Part shown: positions 9,426 through 18,296 of the stretch, one piece after another | How the letters are laid out: each line of letters begins with the position of its first letter | Position numbering within the stretch: position 1 is the first letter of the stretch | NCBI RefSeq assembly: GCF_016748675.1 | Contig: NZ_CP051534.1 | Location: 248,001 to 312,000, forward strand | Length of the DNA stretch: 64,000 nt | Source: Helicobacter pylori | Lineage (GTDB): Bacteria; Campylobacterota; Campylobacteria; Campylobacterales; Helicobacteraceae | Reading direction: 5' to 3' | Notes under the pieces: generated by a model | What the model was told of the DNA's origin: nothing | Seen by the model: the letters and a program-made list of their open reading frames with translations, nothing else | Database searches by the model: none | Made by a program: the position numbers and the translations under genes

Positions 9426-9431
9426 AAACGC

Positions 9432-9971
9432 ATGGCGTCTCTTGCCTTTATCCAAGCTTTTTTGGAGTCTTTTAAGGGCTTTTTAAGCCAAGCGACTTTA
9501 ATCAGCGTTTTAATAGCGAGCGTTTTAATCCTTTTTTGCGCGATTTTGCTCTTTTTGGCTCTGCTTTTAAGAAACCGCTGGGCTAGTTATATAACAACAG
9601 CAGCTTTTTTGGGCGCGTTTTTAAGCATGCCTTTTGTTTTGAATGTTTTACTCACTCAAGCGATTTACCCCATAGAAACGCACATCTTGCACGCTAATCC
9701 CTTAAGTTATAGCAACGCCTTTTCTTTGCAAGTGGGAGTCAAAAACATTTCCAAATTCAGTCTAAACAAATGCGTTTTACGCCTAGAAGTCCTTAAAAAC
9801 CCTCACAATTTTGTGGAAGAGCGAGCTTTTAAATGGTTTGTCAAAAAAAGCTATGAAAAAATTTTTAAAGAAAAGATTTTGCCTGAAGAATCCAAAGTCT
9901 TTTCATTTTTTATTGACGACTACCCTTATTCAAAAACAGCCCCTTATCAAGTTTCTTTGTTTTGTTTATAG
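9432..9971 (+). CDS. Membrane protein of unknown function (probably DUF2393)
   Basis: 179 residues with two strongly hydrophobic segments near residues 20-45 and 52-75, then a soluble, beta-rich domain of about 100 residues (ending YSKTAPYQVSLFCL) that would face the periplasm. The layout fits the DUF2393 family common in Campylobacterota, assigned from memory of the family. It starts 6 bases after the SPFH gene, which suggests a functional pair. No catalytic motif is visible. Confidence 0.7.
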   Translation: MASLAFIQAFLESFKGFLSQATLISVLIASVLILFCAILLFLALLLRNRWASYITTAAFLGAFLSMPFVLNVLLTQAIYPIETHILHANPLSYSNAFSLQVGVKNISKFSLNKCVLRLEVLKNPHNFVEERAFKWFVKKSYEKIFKEKILPEESKVFSFFIDDYPYSKTAPYQVSLFCL

Positions 9972-10053
9972 AAAACTAAAAGATAACGCCCATTAAAAAG
10001 CGATTAAAAATATTAAAGGCATATACTAAAGGCATAAATTTTAAAATAAAGCT

Positions 10054-11604
10054 TTAAAGCCTGGATTCCAACAAACGCTTGGTATAAGCGTGTTTAGGGC
10101 TGTCAAACACCTCTTCAATAGCGCCCATTTCTACGACTTTCCCCTCACTTATCACTAACACCTTATCGCAAAACGCTTTGATCACATCTAAATCATGGCT
10201 GATAAACAAATAGCTCAAGTCTTGCTTTTCTTGTAAATTCAACAATAATTCCAACACGCTTTTTTGAATGCTTTTGTCTAAAGCAGAGGTTGGCTCATCT
10301 AAGAGAATGATTTTAGGTTTTAAGGCAATCGCTCTAGCGATCGCCACTCTTTGGCGTTCCCCTCCGCTGAGTTCATAAGCGTAAAAGTTAAGCAATTCAG
10401 GGTTTAAACACACTTCTTCTAAACAAAGTTCAGCTAAATGGTGCCATTCTTGTTGTGAAGCTTTAGGGTAAGCAAAGCGCAGAGCTTCTATTAAAATGCT
10501 TTGAATGCTTAAGCGAGGGTTTAATGAGGCGTAAGGGTCTTGAAACACCATTTGCAAGATCTTGCGGTAGGGTTTGAACGCCTTAGAATTTAAAGACCCC
10601 ACGCTTTGACCTAAAATCTTTTCTTCCCCGCTGTTTAGAGCGAGTTTTAAAAGCCCTAACGCTAGAGAGCTTTTCCCGCTCCCGCTTTCGCCAATGATGC
10701 CGATGTTTTCTTTAGCTTTGAGAGAAAAATTGACTGATGCGATAAGGGGCTTTTTTAAAGAAGGCCTAAAAAAGCGTTTTTGCAAGTAATAAACGCTAAA
10801 ATCCTTCACTTCTAAAAGCGTTTCATCTAGTGCTTTTAAATTTTTAGCGGGCAAGTTTGAAGCCTGAATCAAGAGTTTTGAATATTCGTGCTTGGGGTCA
10901 TTAAAAAGCTCTTTAGTCAAATTGGTTTCTACTATCTCGCCTTTTTTTAGCACATAAACCCTATCAGCCAAGCGTTTGACCGCTTTTAAATCATGGCTAA
11001 TGAATAAAAGGGCGATGTTTTTTTCCGTACTCAATTGCTTGAGCAAGTCTAAAATCTGGTTTTGGATTTGCGCATCTAGCGCGGTGGTAGGCTCATCGCA
11101 AATGAGCAGTTTGGGTGCATTAATAATGCCCATAGCGATACACACCCTTTGGCGTTGCCCTCCGCTCAACTCATAAGGGTAACGATCCAAAAATTTTTCA
11201 TCTAATTGGACTTGTTTCATGGCGTTTAAAACTTGTTCTTTAAGGAGCGTTTGAGAAGCGTTTTTATGGTGTAAAAAATAGGCTTCACTCATTTGCTTGC
11301 CGATTTTATGCAAGGGGTTTAGGCTGGATAGGGGGTCTTGAGCGATGTAAGCGATAATATTCCCCCTTAAATGCTGCATAAATTCTTCGCTTTCCTTTAA
11401 AAGATTGGTTGTTTCAAACAACACTTCGCCATTATGGGGTTTGAATCTAGGGTTTAAACGCATGATGAGATTAGCGATAGAGCTTTTCCCGCTCCCGCTC
11501 TCGCCCACGATCGCCACCCTTTCACCATAACTTAAAGAAATATTAATATTTTGGAGCGAAAAATGCGCATTTAAAACGCAGTTCAAATTTTTGATTTCTA
11601 GCAT
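10054..11604 (-). CDS. oppD: Oligopeptide/dipeptide ABC transporter, fused double ATPase
   Basis: Powers peptide import through the inner membrane. The 516 residues hold two complete ATPase domains in tandem, replacing separate OppD and OppF proteins. The first has GESGSGKSSIANL, ELSGGQRQRV and LLICDEPTTALDA; the second has GESGSGKSSLALG, ELSGGERQRV and IILLDEPTSALDK. Each carries the family's C-terminal extension. oppC lies immediately upstream (10 bases). From memory the partner OppA/OppB genes sit elsewhere in the genome. Confidence 0.9.
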   Translation of the reverse strand: MLEIKNLNCVLNAHFSLQNINISLSYGERVAIVGESGSGKSSIANLIMRLNPRFKPHNGEVLFETTNLLKESEEFMQHLRGNIIAYIAQDPLSSLNPLHKIGKQMSEAYFLHHKNASQTLLKEQVLNAMKQVQLDEKFLDRYPYELSGGQRQRVCIAMGIINAPKLLICDEPTTALDAQIQNQILDLLKQLSTEKNIALLFISHDLKAVKRLADRVYVLKKGEIVETNLTKELFNDPKHEYSKLLIQASNLPAKNLKALDETLLEVKDFSVYYLQKRFFRPSLKKPLIASVNFSLKAKENIGIIGESGSGKSSLALGLLKLALNSGEEKILGQSVGSLNSKAFKPYRKILQMVFQDPYASLNPRLSIQSILIEALRFAYPKASQQEWHHLAELCLEEVCLNPELLNFYAYELSGGERQRVAIARAIALKPKIILLDEPTSALDKSIQKSVLELLLNLQEKQDLSYLFISHDLDVIKAFCDKVLVISEGKVVEMGAIEEVFDSPKHAYTKRLLESRL

Positions 11605-11613
11605 GTAACCCCC

Positions 11614-12630
11614 TTATTTGAGCATGTTAGCGTTGAAAGCATCGCGCACCCCTTCGCCAATGAACACCAAAACAGAAAGCAACAAGCTAATGGCTACAAA
11701 CGCAACGATGGCTAAATGGGGCGTGGTGAGGTTATCCTTGCCTTGATTGACCAATTCGCCCAAACTCGCGCTCCCTATGGGCATGCCAAAACCCAAGAAA
11801 TCCAAAGACACTAAAGTAGAAATACTAGCCGCCATTAAAAACGGCACATAAGTGATCGTCGCTACTAAAGCGTTGGGTAACACATGGTAGAAAATGATTT
11901 TTAAATCATTCACCCCAAGCGCTCTAGCGGCTTTGGTGTAGTCCATATTCCTTGCTTTTAAAAATTCCGTGCGCACGACTTGAGAAAGCCCCATCCAGCT
12001 AAAGAGCAAGACTAAAAACAAGATGATCCAAAAATTAGAATTGAACGCGCTAGAAATCACAATGAGTAAAAAAAGCATAGGGATCGCGCTCCAGATCTCG
12101 CTCAACCTTTGCCCCACTAAATCCATTAACCCTCCATAATACCCCTGAAACGCTCCCAAACTCACACCAATAAGAACGCTAAAAAGGGTGAGTAAAATCC
12201 CAAACACTAACGAAACACGATAGCCATAAACCAGTCTGGCTAACACATCTCTGGCTTGATCGTCTGTGCCTAAAAGGTGTTTGAAGCTTGGGGGAGTGGG
12301 GGCAGGCGAGTCTAAATCCATAATGATCGTATCGTAGCTATAGGGGATGAGCGCATGGATGATGAAAGCGTCTTTTAAAAGCGTGTTTTTCACATAAGGA
12401 TCGTTATAGTCCGTAGGGGTGAAAAAATCGCCTCCAAACTCCACTTCCGCATAATTTTTAAACATAGGGAAATACGCCTTATTATCTTTATAGATGAATA
12501 AAGGGCGATCATTGACCCACAAGGGGGCTAAAAGAGAAAGCGCTAATAAAGCGATAAAAAGATAGAGCGAAAACACCGCCCGCTTATTCTTTTTAAAACT
12601 AAGAATGCGCATTTTAAACAAACTGCTCAC
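11614..12630 (-). CDS. oppC: Oligopeptide/dipeptide ABC transporter permease
   Basis: Membrane component of the peptide importer, of the OppC/DppC type: an N-terminal membrane helix (YLFIALLALSLLAPLW), a periplasmic segment, then a five-helix permease core with the EAA loop (KAARALGVNDLKIIFYHVLPNA). A GTG start at 12630 was chosen because AAGGGAG lies 7 bases upstream; the TTG two codons earlier is too close to that site. The cognate ATPase gene follows after 9 bases. Confidence 0.9.
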   Translation of the reverse strand: MSSLFKMRILSFKKNKRAVFSLYLFIALLALSLLAPLWVNDRPLFIYKDNKAYFPMFKNYAEVEFGGDFFTPTDYNDPYVKNTLLKDAFIIHALIPYSYDTIIMDLDSPAPTPPSFKHLLGTDDQARDVLARLVYGYRVSLVFGILLTLFSVLIGVSLGAFQGYYGGLMDLVGQRLSEIWSAIPMLFLLIVISSAFNSNFWIILFLVLLFSWMGLSQVVRTEFLKARNMDYTKAARALGVNDLKIIFYHVLPNALVATITYVPFLMAASISTLVSLDFLGFGMPIGSASLGELVNQGKDNLTTPHLAIVAFVAISLLLSVLVFIGEGVRDAFNANMLK

Positions 12631-12738
12631 GATCAAACTCCCTTGATGAAAAACAATTCCTAAGATTATAATTAATTATGGGTAATACTAGTAAGAAAAT
12701 GGGTTTGATCAATTAAAGAAAGAGGATAAGCGTAATAA

Positions 12739-12814
12739 TGGTGGAGTGTAGGGGGTTCGAACCCCTGACCTCAACGCTGCCAGCGTTGCGCTCTCCCAAC
12801 TGAGCTAACACCCC
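12739..12814 (-). tRNA. tRNA-Ala (anticodon GGC)
   Basis: The minus strand folds as a full cloverleaf: acceptor GGGGTGT/ACACTCC, D stem GCTC/GAGC, anticodon stem CAACG/CGTTG with loop CTGGCAG (anticodon GGC), variable AGGTC, and T arm AGGGG-TTCGAAC-CCCCT. The CCA end is encoded (TGG at 12739-12741 on the plus strand). Length is 76 bases. It is a single tRNA gene between oppC and hopF. Confidence 0.97.
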
Positions 12815-12832
12815 AAATAAAATTAAGCGAGC

Positions 12833-12861
12833 ATTATAACATTTTGCTTAAAAGATGTCAA
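12833..12861 (-). promoter_or_regulatory. Full-consensus promoter for tRNA-Ala
   Basis: On the minus strand TTGACA (12861-12856), a 17-base spacer and TATAAT (12838-12833) make a perfect match to the sigma-70 consensus, with TG close before the -10. Transcription would start near 12826, about 12 bases before the mature tRNA. Confidence 0.9.
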
Positions 12862-12904
12862 TTTGATGCTTTTTTGAAACACTTAATAGCAAATTAAGAA
12901 TGAT

Positions 12905-12920
12905 TATCTTAAAATTAGAA
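12905..12920 (+). promoter_or_regulatory. Possible Fur-like operator upstream of hopF
   Basis: An AT-rich imperfect inverted repeat (ATTATCTTAAAATTAG region, preceded by GAATG) lies 50-70 bases before the hopF start and about 20 bases before a TAAAAT -10-like element at 12941-12946. It resembles AT-rich Fur operators only loosely. Confidence 0.2.
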
Positions 12921-12972
12921 AGTTTCTTTTATGGATTAAGTAAAATCACTTATCAAAGCAAAAAGGATATTT

Positions 12973-14430
12973 TTGAAAAACCACTCCTTTAAAAAAACGA
13001 TCGCTCTTTCCTTACTAGCGAGCATGTCTTTGTGTAACGCTGAAGAAGATGGGGCGTTTTTTGTCATAGATTACCAGACGAGTTTGGCCAGACAGGAATT
13101 GAAAAATCCAGGCTTCACTCAAGCGCAAGAATTAAAGCAGTTAATCAGAGATGGGGCTGTGAGATTGCAAACTTCTGCCATTCCCTTATCCTACTACTTG
13201 GATATTTTAGGGAATAAAACAGCAACTCTTTTGCGTGAAAGCCTGAAAAACAATGTGCAACCATCACAGCCAAACGCGCAACCACAAAACGGACCATCAA
13301 ACCAAGCCTTAGTCAATTTAGAGCAATCTCTAGGGATTTTAGGAAAACTACTAGATCTATCCCAACAATACGCTAATCAGGGTGTCATTAAGCCTTTGGT
13401 GGTGGATGTGGGGAAAGAACAAATCGGTATCACGGATAGCATGCTCTTAGTGGCTCAAAACATCGTTTTAGCTTTAGGGCAGGTGGATTTGAGCAAAATC
13501 CAACAAAACAATAACGGACAGCTATACGAAAACATCATGAAAGTCATGCTTTTAGGCGCGGGCGGGACTAATGGAGCGTATAATGGCGTGAGTGTGGGCG
13601 ATATTGCCACAGGCATGCAAAATTTTTCTTCGCAAACGGGCTTGATAGGGGCTAATTCTACGGTTAGCGAGATCAACGCTTTGATTAAGAGCGGGATTTC
13701 TTTGGATCGTGAGACTTTGAGGTTGGGGAGTTTTATTGAAAAAAATATTTGTAGCAGTGCATCGTCTTGTTTTAGTGGGAGTCAGCTTATTTATAAGAAA
13801 GGGCTAGATAGAGTCATAAACATCATTAACGCGAGTTTAGGTCAGTTTGAATATTCGGCTAGTTCTCTTTATAAGATTTCTTATATCCCTAATCTCTTTT
13901 CGCTCAAAGATTATCAGTCAGCGAGCATGAATGGCTTTGGGGCTAAGATGGGCTATAAACAATTTTTCACCCATAAGAAAAATGTTGGCTTAAGGTATTA
14001 TGGGTTTTTGGATTATGGCTATGCGAATTTTGGCGATACGAATTTAAAAGTGGGAGCGAATCTTGTTACTTATGGGGTAGGAACGGATTTTTTATACAAT
14101 GTGTATGAACGCTCTAGAAGGAGGGAAAGGACTGCAATCGGTCTTTTCTTTGGCGCTCAAATTGCAGGGCAAACTTGGAGCACGAATGTAACGAACTTGT
14201 TGAGCGGGCAAAGGCCTGATGTCAAGTCCAGTTCGTTCCAATTCTTGTTTGATTTGGGCGTGCGCACCAACTTTGCAAAAACCAATTTCAATAAGCACAA
14301 GCTAGACCAAGGGATAGAATTTGGGGTGAAAATCCCTGTTATCGCTCATAAATATTTTGCAACCCAAGGCTCAAGCGCAAGCTATATGAGGAATTTTAGC
14401 TTCTATGTGGGCTATTCAGTCGGTTTTTAA
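12973..14430 (+). CDS. hopF: Outer membrane protein HopF (Hop family)
   Basis: Hop-family outer-membrane beta-barrel protein. The 485 residues begin with a signal peptide cleaved after about residue 23 (SLLASMSLCNA before EEDGAFFV). A variable middle part follows, and the C-terminal half has the conserved Hop strands: GFGAKMGYKQFF, NVGLRYYGFLDYGYANFG, and a final RNFSFYVGYSVGF ending in Phe. The start is TTG at 12973 with AAAGGA just upstream. No CT-repeat or other phase-variable tract is seen in the signal region. It is followed after 12 bases by the paralogue hopG, so the two were probably duplicated and are co-transcribed. Confidence 0.88.
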   Translation: MKNHSFKKTIALSLLASMSLCNAEEDGAFFVIDYQTSLARQELKNPGFTQAQELKQLIRDGAVRLQTSAIPLSYYLDILGNKTATLLRESLKNNVQPSQPNAQPQNGPSNQALVNLEQSLGILGKLLDLSQQYANQGVIKPLVVDVGKEQIGITDSMLLVAQNIVLALGQVDLSKIQQNNNGQLYENIMKVMLLGAGGTNGAYNGVSVGDIATGMQNFSSQTGLIGANSTVSEINALIKSGISLDRETLRLGSFIEKNICSSASSCFSGSQLIYKKGLDRVINIINASLGQFEYSASSLYKISYIPNLFSLKDYQSASMNGFGAKMGYKQFFTHKKNVGLRYYGFLDYGYANFGDTNLKVGANLVTYGVGTDFLYNVYERSRRRERTAIGLFFGAQIAGQTWSTNVTNLLSGQRPDVKSSSFQFLFDLGVRTNFAKTNFNKHKLDQGIEFGVKIPVIAHKYFATQGSSASYMRNFSFYVGYSVGF

Positions 14431-14442
14431 GGAAGGCTCTTG

Positions 14443-15873
14443 ATGAAAAATACCAATACAAAAGAGATAAAGAATACAAGAATGAAAAAAGGTTATAGTC
14501 AATACCACGCGCTCAAAAAAGGGCTTTTAAAAACCGCTCTGCTTTTTAGCCTTCCTTTAAGCATGGCGTTAGCTGAAGACGATGGCTTTTATATGGGAGT
14601 GGGCTATCAAATCGGCGGCGCACAACAAAATATCAATAACAAAGGCAGCACCTTAAGGAATAATGTCATTGATGATTTCCGCCAAGTGGGCGTGGGTATG
14701 GCAGGGGGTAATGGGCTTTTAGCCTTAGCGACAAACACGACCATGGACGCTCTTTTAGGGATAGGCAATCAAATTGTCAATACTAATACAACTGTTGGCA
14801 ACAACAACGCAGAATTAACCCAGTTTAAAAAAATACTCCCCCAAATTGAGCAACGCTTTGAAACGAATAAAAACGCTTATAGCGTTCAAGCCTTGCAAGT
14901 GTATTTGAGTAATGTGTTGTATAACTTGGTTAATAATAGTGATAATGGCAGCAATAATGGAGTCGTTCCTGAATACGTGGGGATTATAAAAGTTCTCTAT
15001 GGTTCTCAAAATGAATTCAGTCTCTTAGCCACGGAAAGCGTGGCGCTTTTAAATGCGCTCACGAGAGTGAGTCTGGATAGCAATTCGGTGTTTTTAAAAG
15101 GGCTATTAGCCCAAATGCAGCTTTTTAATGACACTTCTTCAGCAAAGCTAGGCCAGATCGCAGAAAACTTGAATAAGAGCGGTGGTGCAGGATCGATGCT
15201 TCAATCAATGCTCCAAAAGGATGTGGAAACCATCTCGGATCGAATCGCTACTTACCAAGAGAATCTAAAACAGCTAGGAGGAATGCTGAATAATTACGAT
15301 GAGCCCTACTTGCCCCAATTTGGGCCAGGCAAAAGCTCTCAGCATGGGGTTATTAATGGCTTTGGCATTCAAATGGGTTATAAGCAATTTTTTGGGAGCA
15401 AGAAGAATATAGGCTTACGGTATTACGCTTTCTTTGATTATGGCTTTACGCAATTGGGCAGTCTCAGCAGCGCTGTTAAGGCGAATATCTTTACTTATGG
15501 CGCTGGCACAGACTTTTTATGGAATATCTTTAGAAGGGTTTTTAGCGATCAGTCCTTGAATGTGGGGGTGTTTGGGGGCATTCAAATAGCGGGTAACACT
15601 TGGGATAGCTCTTTAAGAGGTCAAATTGAAAACTCGTTTAAAGAATACCCCACTCCCACGAATTTCCAATTTTTATTTAATTTGGGTTTAAGGGCTCATT
15701 TTGCCAGCACCATGCACCGCCGGTTTTTGAGTGCGTCTCAAAGCATTCAGCATGGGATGGAATTTGGCGTGAAAATCCCGGCTATCAATCAAAGGTATTT
15801 GAGAGCGAATGGGGCTGATGTGGATTACAGGCGTTTGTATGCGTTCTATATCAATTACACGATAGGTTTTTAG
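14443..15873 (+). CDS. hopG: Outer membrane protein HopG (Hop family)
   Basis: Second Hop-family outer-membrane protein in tandem with hopF. Residues 1-44 or so form a long signal region ending MALAEDDGFYMGVGYQIGGA, the typical Hop N-terminus. The C-terminal barrel repeats the HopF pattern (GFGIQMGYKQFF, NIGLRYYAFFDYGF, ending AFYINYTIGF). The ATG at 14443 was chosen because GGAAGG lies 6 bases before it, rather than the TTG one codon earlier. The frame is intact throughout, although some H. pylori annotations split this locus. Confidence 0.87.
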   Translation: MKNTNTKEIKNTRMKKGYSQYHALKKGLLKTALLFSLPLSMALAEDDGFYMGVGYQIGGAQQNINNKGSTLRNNVIDDFRQVGVGMAGGNGLLALATNTTMDALLGIGNQIVNTNTTVGNNNAELTQFKKILPQIEQRFETNKNAYSVQALQVYLSNVLYNLVNNSDNGSNNGVVPEYVGIIKVLYGSQNEFSLLATESVALLNALTRVSLDSNSVFLKGLLAQMQLFNDTSSAKLGQIAENLNKSGGAGSMLQSMLQKDVETISDRIATYQENLKQLGGMLNNYDEPYLPQFGPGKSSQHGVINGFGIQMGYKQFFGSKKNIGLRYYAFFDYGFTQLGSLSSAVKANIFTYGAGTDFLWNIFRRVFSDQSLNVGVFGGIQIAGNTWDSSLRGQIENSFKEYPTPTNFQFLFNLGLRAHFASTMHRRFLSASQSIQHGMEFGVKIPAINQRYLRANGADVDYRRLYAFYINYTIGF

Positions 15874-15913
15874 GCTCTTTTTAGGGCTTATGAAGAGGCT
15901 TTTTACTTTTTTT

Positions 15914-15922
15914 TGGTATTCT
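15914..15922 (+). promoter_or_regulatory. Candidate extended -10 promoter for purA
   Basis: TGGTATTCT (TG-n-TATTCT) follows a T-rich stretch and lies 50 bases before the purA ATG. It would drive the purA-to-xseA run. Confidence 0.4.
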
Positions 15923-15971
15923 AACAAGCTTTTAAACAATCCAATCTACTTTGTTTTAAGGATAATATTTT

Positions 15972-17207
15972 ATGGCAGATGTCGTTGTGGGAATCCAGTG
16001 GGGAGATGAGGGGAAAGGAAAAATTGTTGATAGGATCGCTAAAGATTATGACTTTGTGGTGCGCTATCAAGGCGGGCATAATGCCGGGCATACCATTGTG
16101 CATAAGGGGGTTAAGCATTCTTTGCATTTAATGCCCTCAGGGGTTTTATACCCCCAATGCAAGAACATCATTTCTAGCGCGGTGGTCGTGAGCGTTAAGG
16201 ATTTGTGCGAAGAAATCAGCGCGTTTGAGGATTTAGAAAATCGTTTGTTTATCAGCGACAGAGCCCATGTGATCTTGCCCTATCATGCCAAAAAAGACGC
16301 TTTTAAAGAAAAGTCTCAAAACATCGGCACGACTAAAAAAGGCATAGGCCCTTGCTATGAGGATAAAATGGCCAGGAGCGGGATAAGAATGGGGGATTTA
16401 TTAGACGATACCATATTAGAAGAAAAGCTAAACGCTCATTTCAAAGCCATTGAGCCTTTTAAAGAAGCGTATGATTTGGGCGAGAATTACGAAAAAGATT
16501 TGAGAGAGTATTTTAAAACTTACGCTCCAAAGATTTGCCCCTTTATCAAAGACACGACAAGCATGCTGATAGAAGCGAATCAAAAGGGTGAAAAAATCCT
16601 ATTAGAAGGGGCGCAAGGCACGCTTTTAGACATTGATTTAGGGACTTACCCTTTTGTAACAAGCTCTAACACCACGAGCGCTAGCGCATGCGTGAGCACC
16701 GGCTTAAACCCTAAAGCGATCAATGAAGTGATAGGCATCACAAAAGCGTATTCTACTCGTGTGGGTAATGGGCCTTTCCCTAGCGAAGACGCTACACCCA
16801 TGGGCGATCATTTAAGGACTAAGGGCGCGGAGTTTGGCACGACAACCAAGCGCCCAAGGCGTTGCGGGTGGCTGGATTTGGTGGCTTTAAAATACGCTTG
16901 CGCTTTGAATGGTTGCACGCAATTAGCTTTAATGAAATTAGATGTTTTAGACGGGATTGATGCGATTAAGGTGTGCGTGGCTTATGAAAGAAAGGGCGAA
17001 AGATTGGAGGCTTTCCCTAGCGATCTGAAAGATTGTGTGCCGGTCTATCAAACTTTTAAAGGTTGGGAAAAAAGCGTGGGCGTGAGAAAATTAGAGAATT
17101 TAGAGCCAAACGCTAGAGAGTATATCCGTTTTATTGAAAAAGAAGTGGGGGTGAAAATTGGCCTTATTTCTACAAGCCCTGAAAGAGAAGACACGATTTT
17201 TCTATGA
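15972..17207 (+). CDS. purA: Adenylosuccinate synthetase
   Basis: Joins IMP and aspartate, using GTP, in the first step of AMP synthesis from IMP. The 411-residue protein has the N-terminal P-loop variant QWGDEGKGK, the catalytic histidine in GGHNAGHT, and the GTP-specific region near the C-terminus. Length is close to the family's usual 420-430. Its stop overlaps the next start by 4 bases (ATGA), so a purine gene leads a run containing two flagellar genes, rseP and xseA. Confidence 0.97.
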   Translation: MADVVVGIQWGDEGKGKIVDRIAKDYDFVVRYQGGHNAGHTIVHKGVKHSLHLMPSGVLYPQCKNIISSAVVVSVKDLCEEISAFEDLENRLFISDRAHVILPYHAKKDAFKEKSQNIGTTKKGIGPCYEDKMARSGIRMGDLLDDTILEEKLNAHFKAIEPFKEAYDLGENYEKDLREYFKTYAPKICPFIKDTTSMLIEANQKGEKILLEGAQGTLLDIDLGTYPFVTSSNTTSASACVSTGLNPKAINEVIGITKAYSTRVGNGPFPSEDATPMGDHLRTKGAEFGTTTKRPRRCGWLDLVALKYACALNGCTQLALMKLDVLDGIDAIKVCVAYERKGERLEAFPSDLKDCVPVYQTFKGWEKSVGVRKLENLEPNAREYIRFIEKEVGVKIGLISTSPEREDTIFL

Positions 17208-17632
17208 AAAAATTCGCTTCTGTGTTGGTGCAATTAAAAACCCTTGCGTTAGAAAAAATAGAGCGAAAGCTTGAAAGCAAGCGTTTAGAATTGCAACAAA
17301 ACGAGCGAGAAGTTTTGGACAAACAAGCCCAGTTGAGCGCGTTTAAAAACCCTGAGTTGGGGGGAATGAGCCTTTTTTTACAAACCCAGCAATTAAAAAG
17401 CGCTCTAAGAATGGAGATAGAATATTACCAACAAGAGGGCGAGAATTTAACTAAGGATTTAAAAGTTTTAGAAAAAGATTATCTTTTGGCTAACCAGGAA
17501 TTAGAAAAAGCTAAAATCATTTTAGAAAATGAAAAGCAAAAAGAAAAGGAAATTTTGGAAAAAAAAGAGCAGGCTCTTTTGGACGAAAACGCCATGATTT
17601 TACACTGGCAAAAAGGGGGCTTGCATGCGTAA
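17204..17632 (+). CDS. FliJ-like coiled-coil flagellar protein
   Basis: 142 residues, nearly all one long coiled coil rich in K, E, Q and L, with a short basic N-terminus (MKKFASVLVQLKTLALEKIERKLESK at the start). This is the size and character of FliJ, the stalk/chaperone protein of the flagellar export ATPase. From memory, the H. pylori gene at this position (HP0256) has been reported to affect motility and flagellar regulation. It overlaps purA by 4 bases and the following MotE-like gene by 8 bases. Confidence 0.7.
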   Translation: MKKFASVLVQLKTLALEKIERKLESKRLELQQNEREVLDKQAQLSAFKNPELGGMSLFLQTQQLKSALRMEIEYYQQEGENLTKDLKVLEKDYLLANQELEKAKIILENEKQKEKEILEKKEQALLDENAMILHWQKGGLHA

Positions 17633-18296
17633 AATTTTGTTAATGGGCTTGATTTTACAAGCGCTCTTTGGCGAAGAAGCCGCGCAAGAATTGTTGCAAT
17701 GCTCTGCGATTTTTGAATCTAAAAAAGCCGAATTAAAAGACGATTTGCGCCGATTGAGCGAAAAAGAGCAGTCTTTAAGGATCTTGCAAACCGAAAACGC
17801 CCGCCTTTTAGATGAAAAAACCGATCTGTTGAACCAAAAAGAAAAAGAAGTGGAAGAAAAACTGAAAAATCTAGCCGCTAAAGAAGAAGCCTTTAAAACC
17901 TTACAAACGGAAGAAAAAAAACGCCTTAAAAATTTGATAGAAGAAAACGAAGGCATTTTGAGAGAAATCAAGCAGGCTAAAGACAGCAAGATTGGCGAGA
18001 CTTATTCTAAAATGAAAGATTCTAAATCGGCTCTGATTTTAGAAAATTTACCCACTCAAAACGCCTTAGAAATTTTAATGGCTTTAAAACCTCAAGAATT
18101 AGGCAAAATTTTAGCCAAAATGGATCCTAAAAAAGCGGCGGCTTTGACAGAGTTGTGGCAAAAACCCCCACGAGAAAATAAAGAAAGCCAAAAAACCACA
18201 GAGCCTACACCAGCATCCGCGCCCCCTATAGCGCCCACGCCTTTAAAAGAGCCGATCATAAAAGATCCTAACACCAAAGAGCCTGCAGGGGTATGA
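17625..18296 (+). CDS. motE: MotE-like flagellar stator-associated protein (MgtE-N domain)
   Basis: 223 residues: a signal peptide (MRKILLMGLILQALFG), a periplasmic coiled coil (about residues 40-120), and a compact helical domain with the MgtE N-terminal repeat pattern (ALEILMALKPQELGKILAKM). It ends in a proline/threonine-rich tail. Campylobacterota MotE proteins have this layout and are needed for motor torque; the assignment follows that family. The 8-base overlap with the FliJ-like gene and 4-base overlap with rseP indicate tight coupling. Confidence 0.7.
   Translation: MRKILLMGLILQALFGEEAAQELLQCSAIFESKKAELKDDLRRLSEKEQSLRILQTENARLLDEKTDLLNQKEKEVEEKLKNLAAKEEAFKTLQTEEKKRLKNLIEENEGILREIKQAKDSKIGETYSKMKDSKSALILENLPTQNALEILMALKPQELGKILAKMDPKKAAALTELWQKPPRENKESQKTTEPTPASAPPIAPTPLKEPIIKDPNTKEPAGV

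Noticed and set aside
12739..12814. tRNA-Ala as an integration site for a mobile element
   Set aside because: No integrase and no duplicated 3' end of the tRNA is seen on either side within the window.
15874..15910. Terminator after hopG
   Set aside because: The CTCTT/AAGAG pairing is short with a large loop, so the T-run that follows is not convincing evidence on its own.
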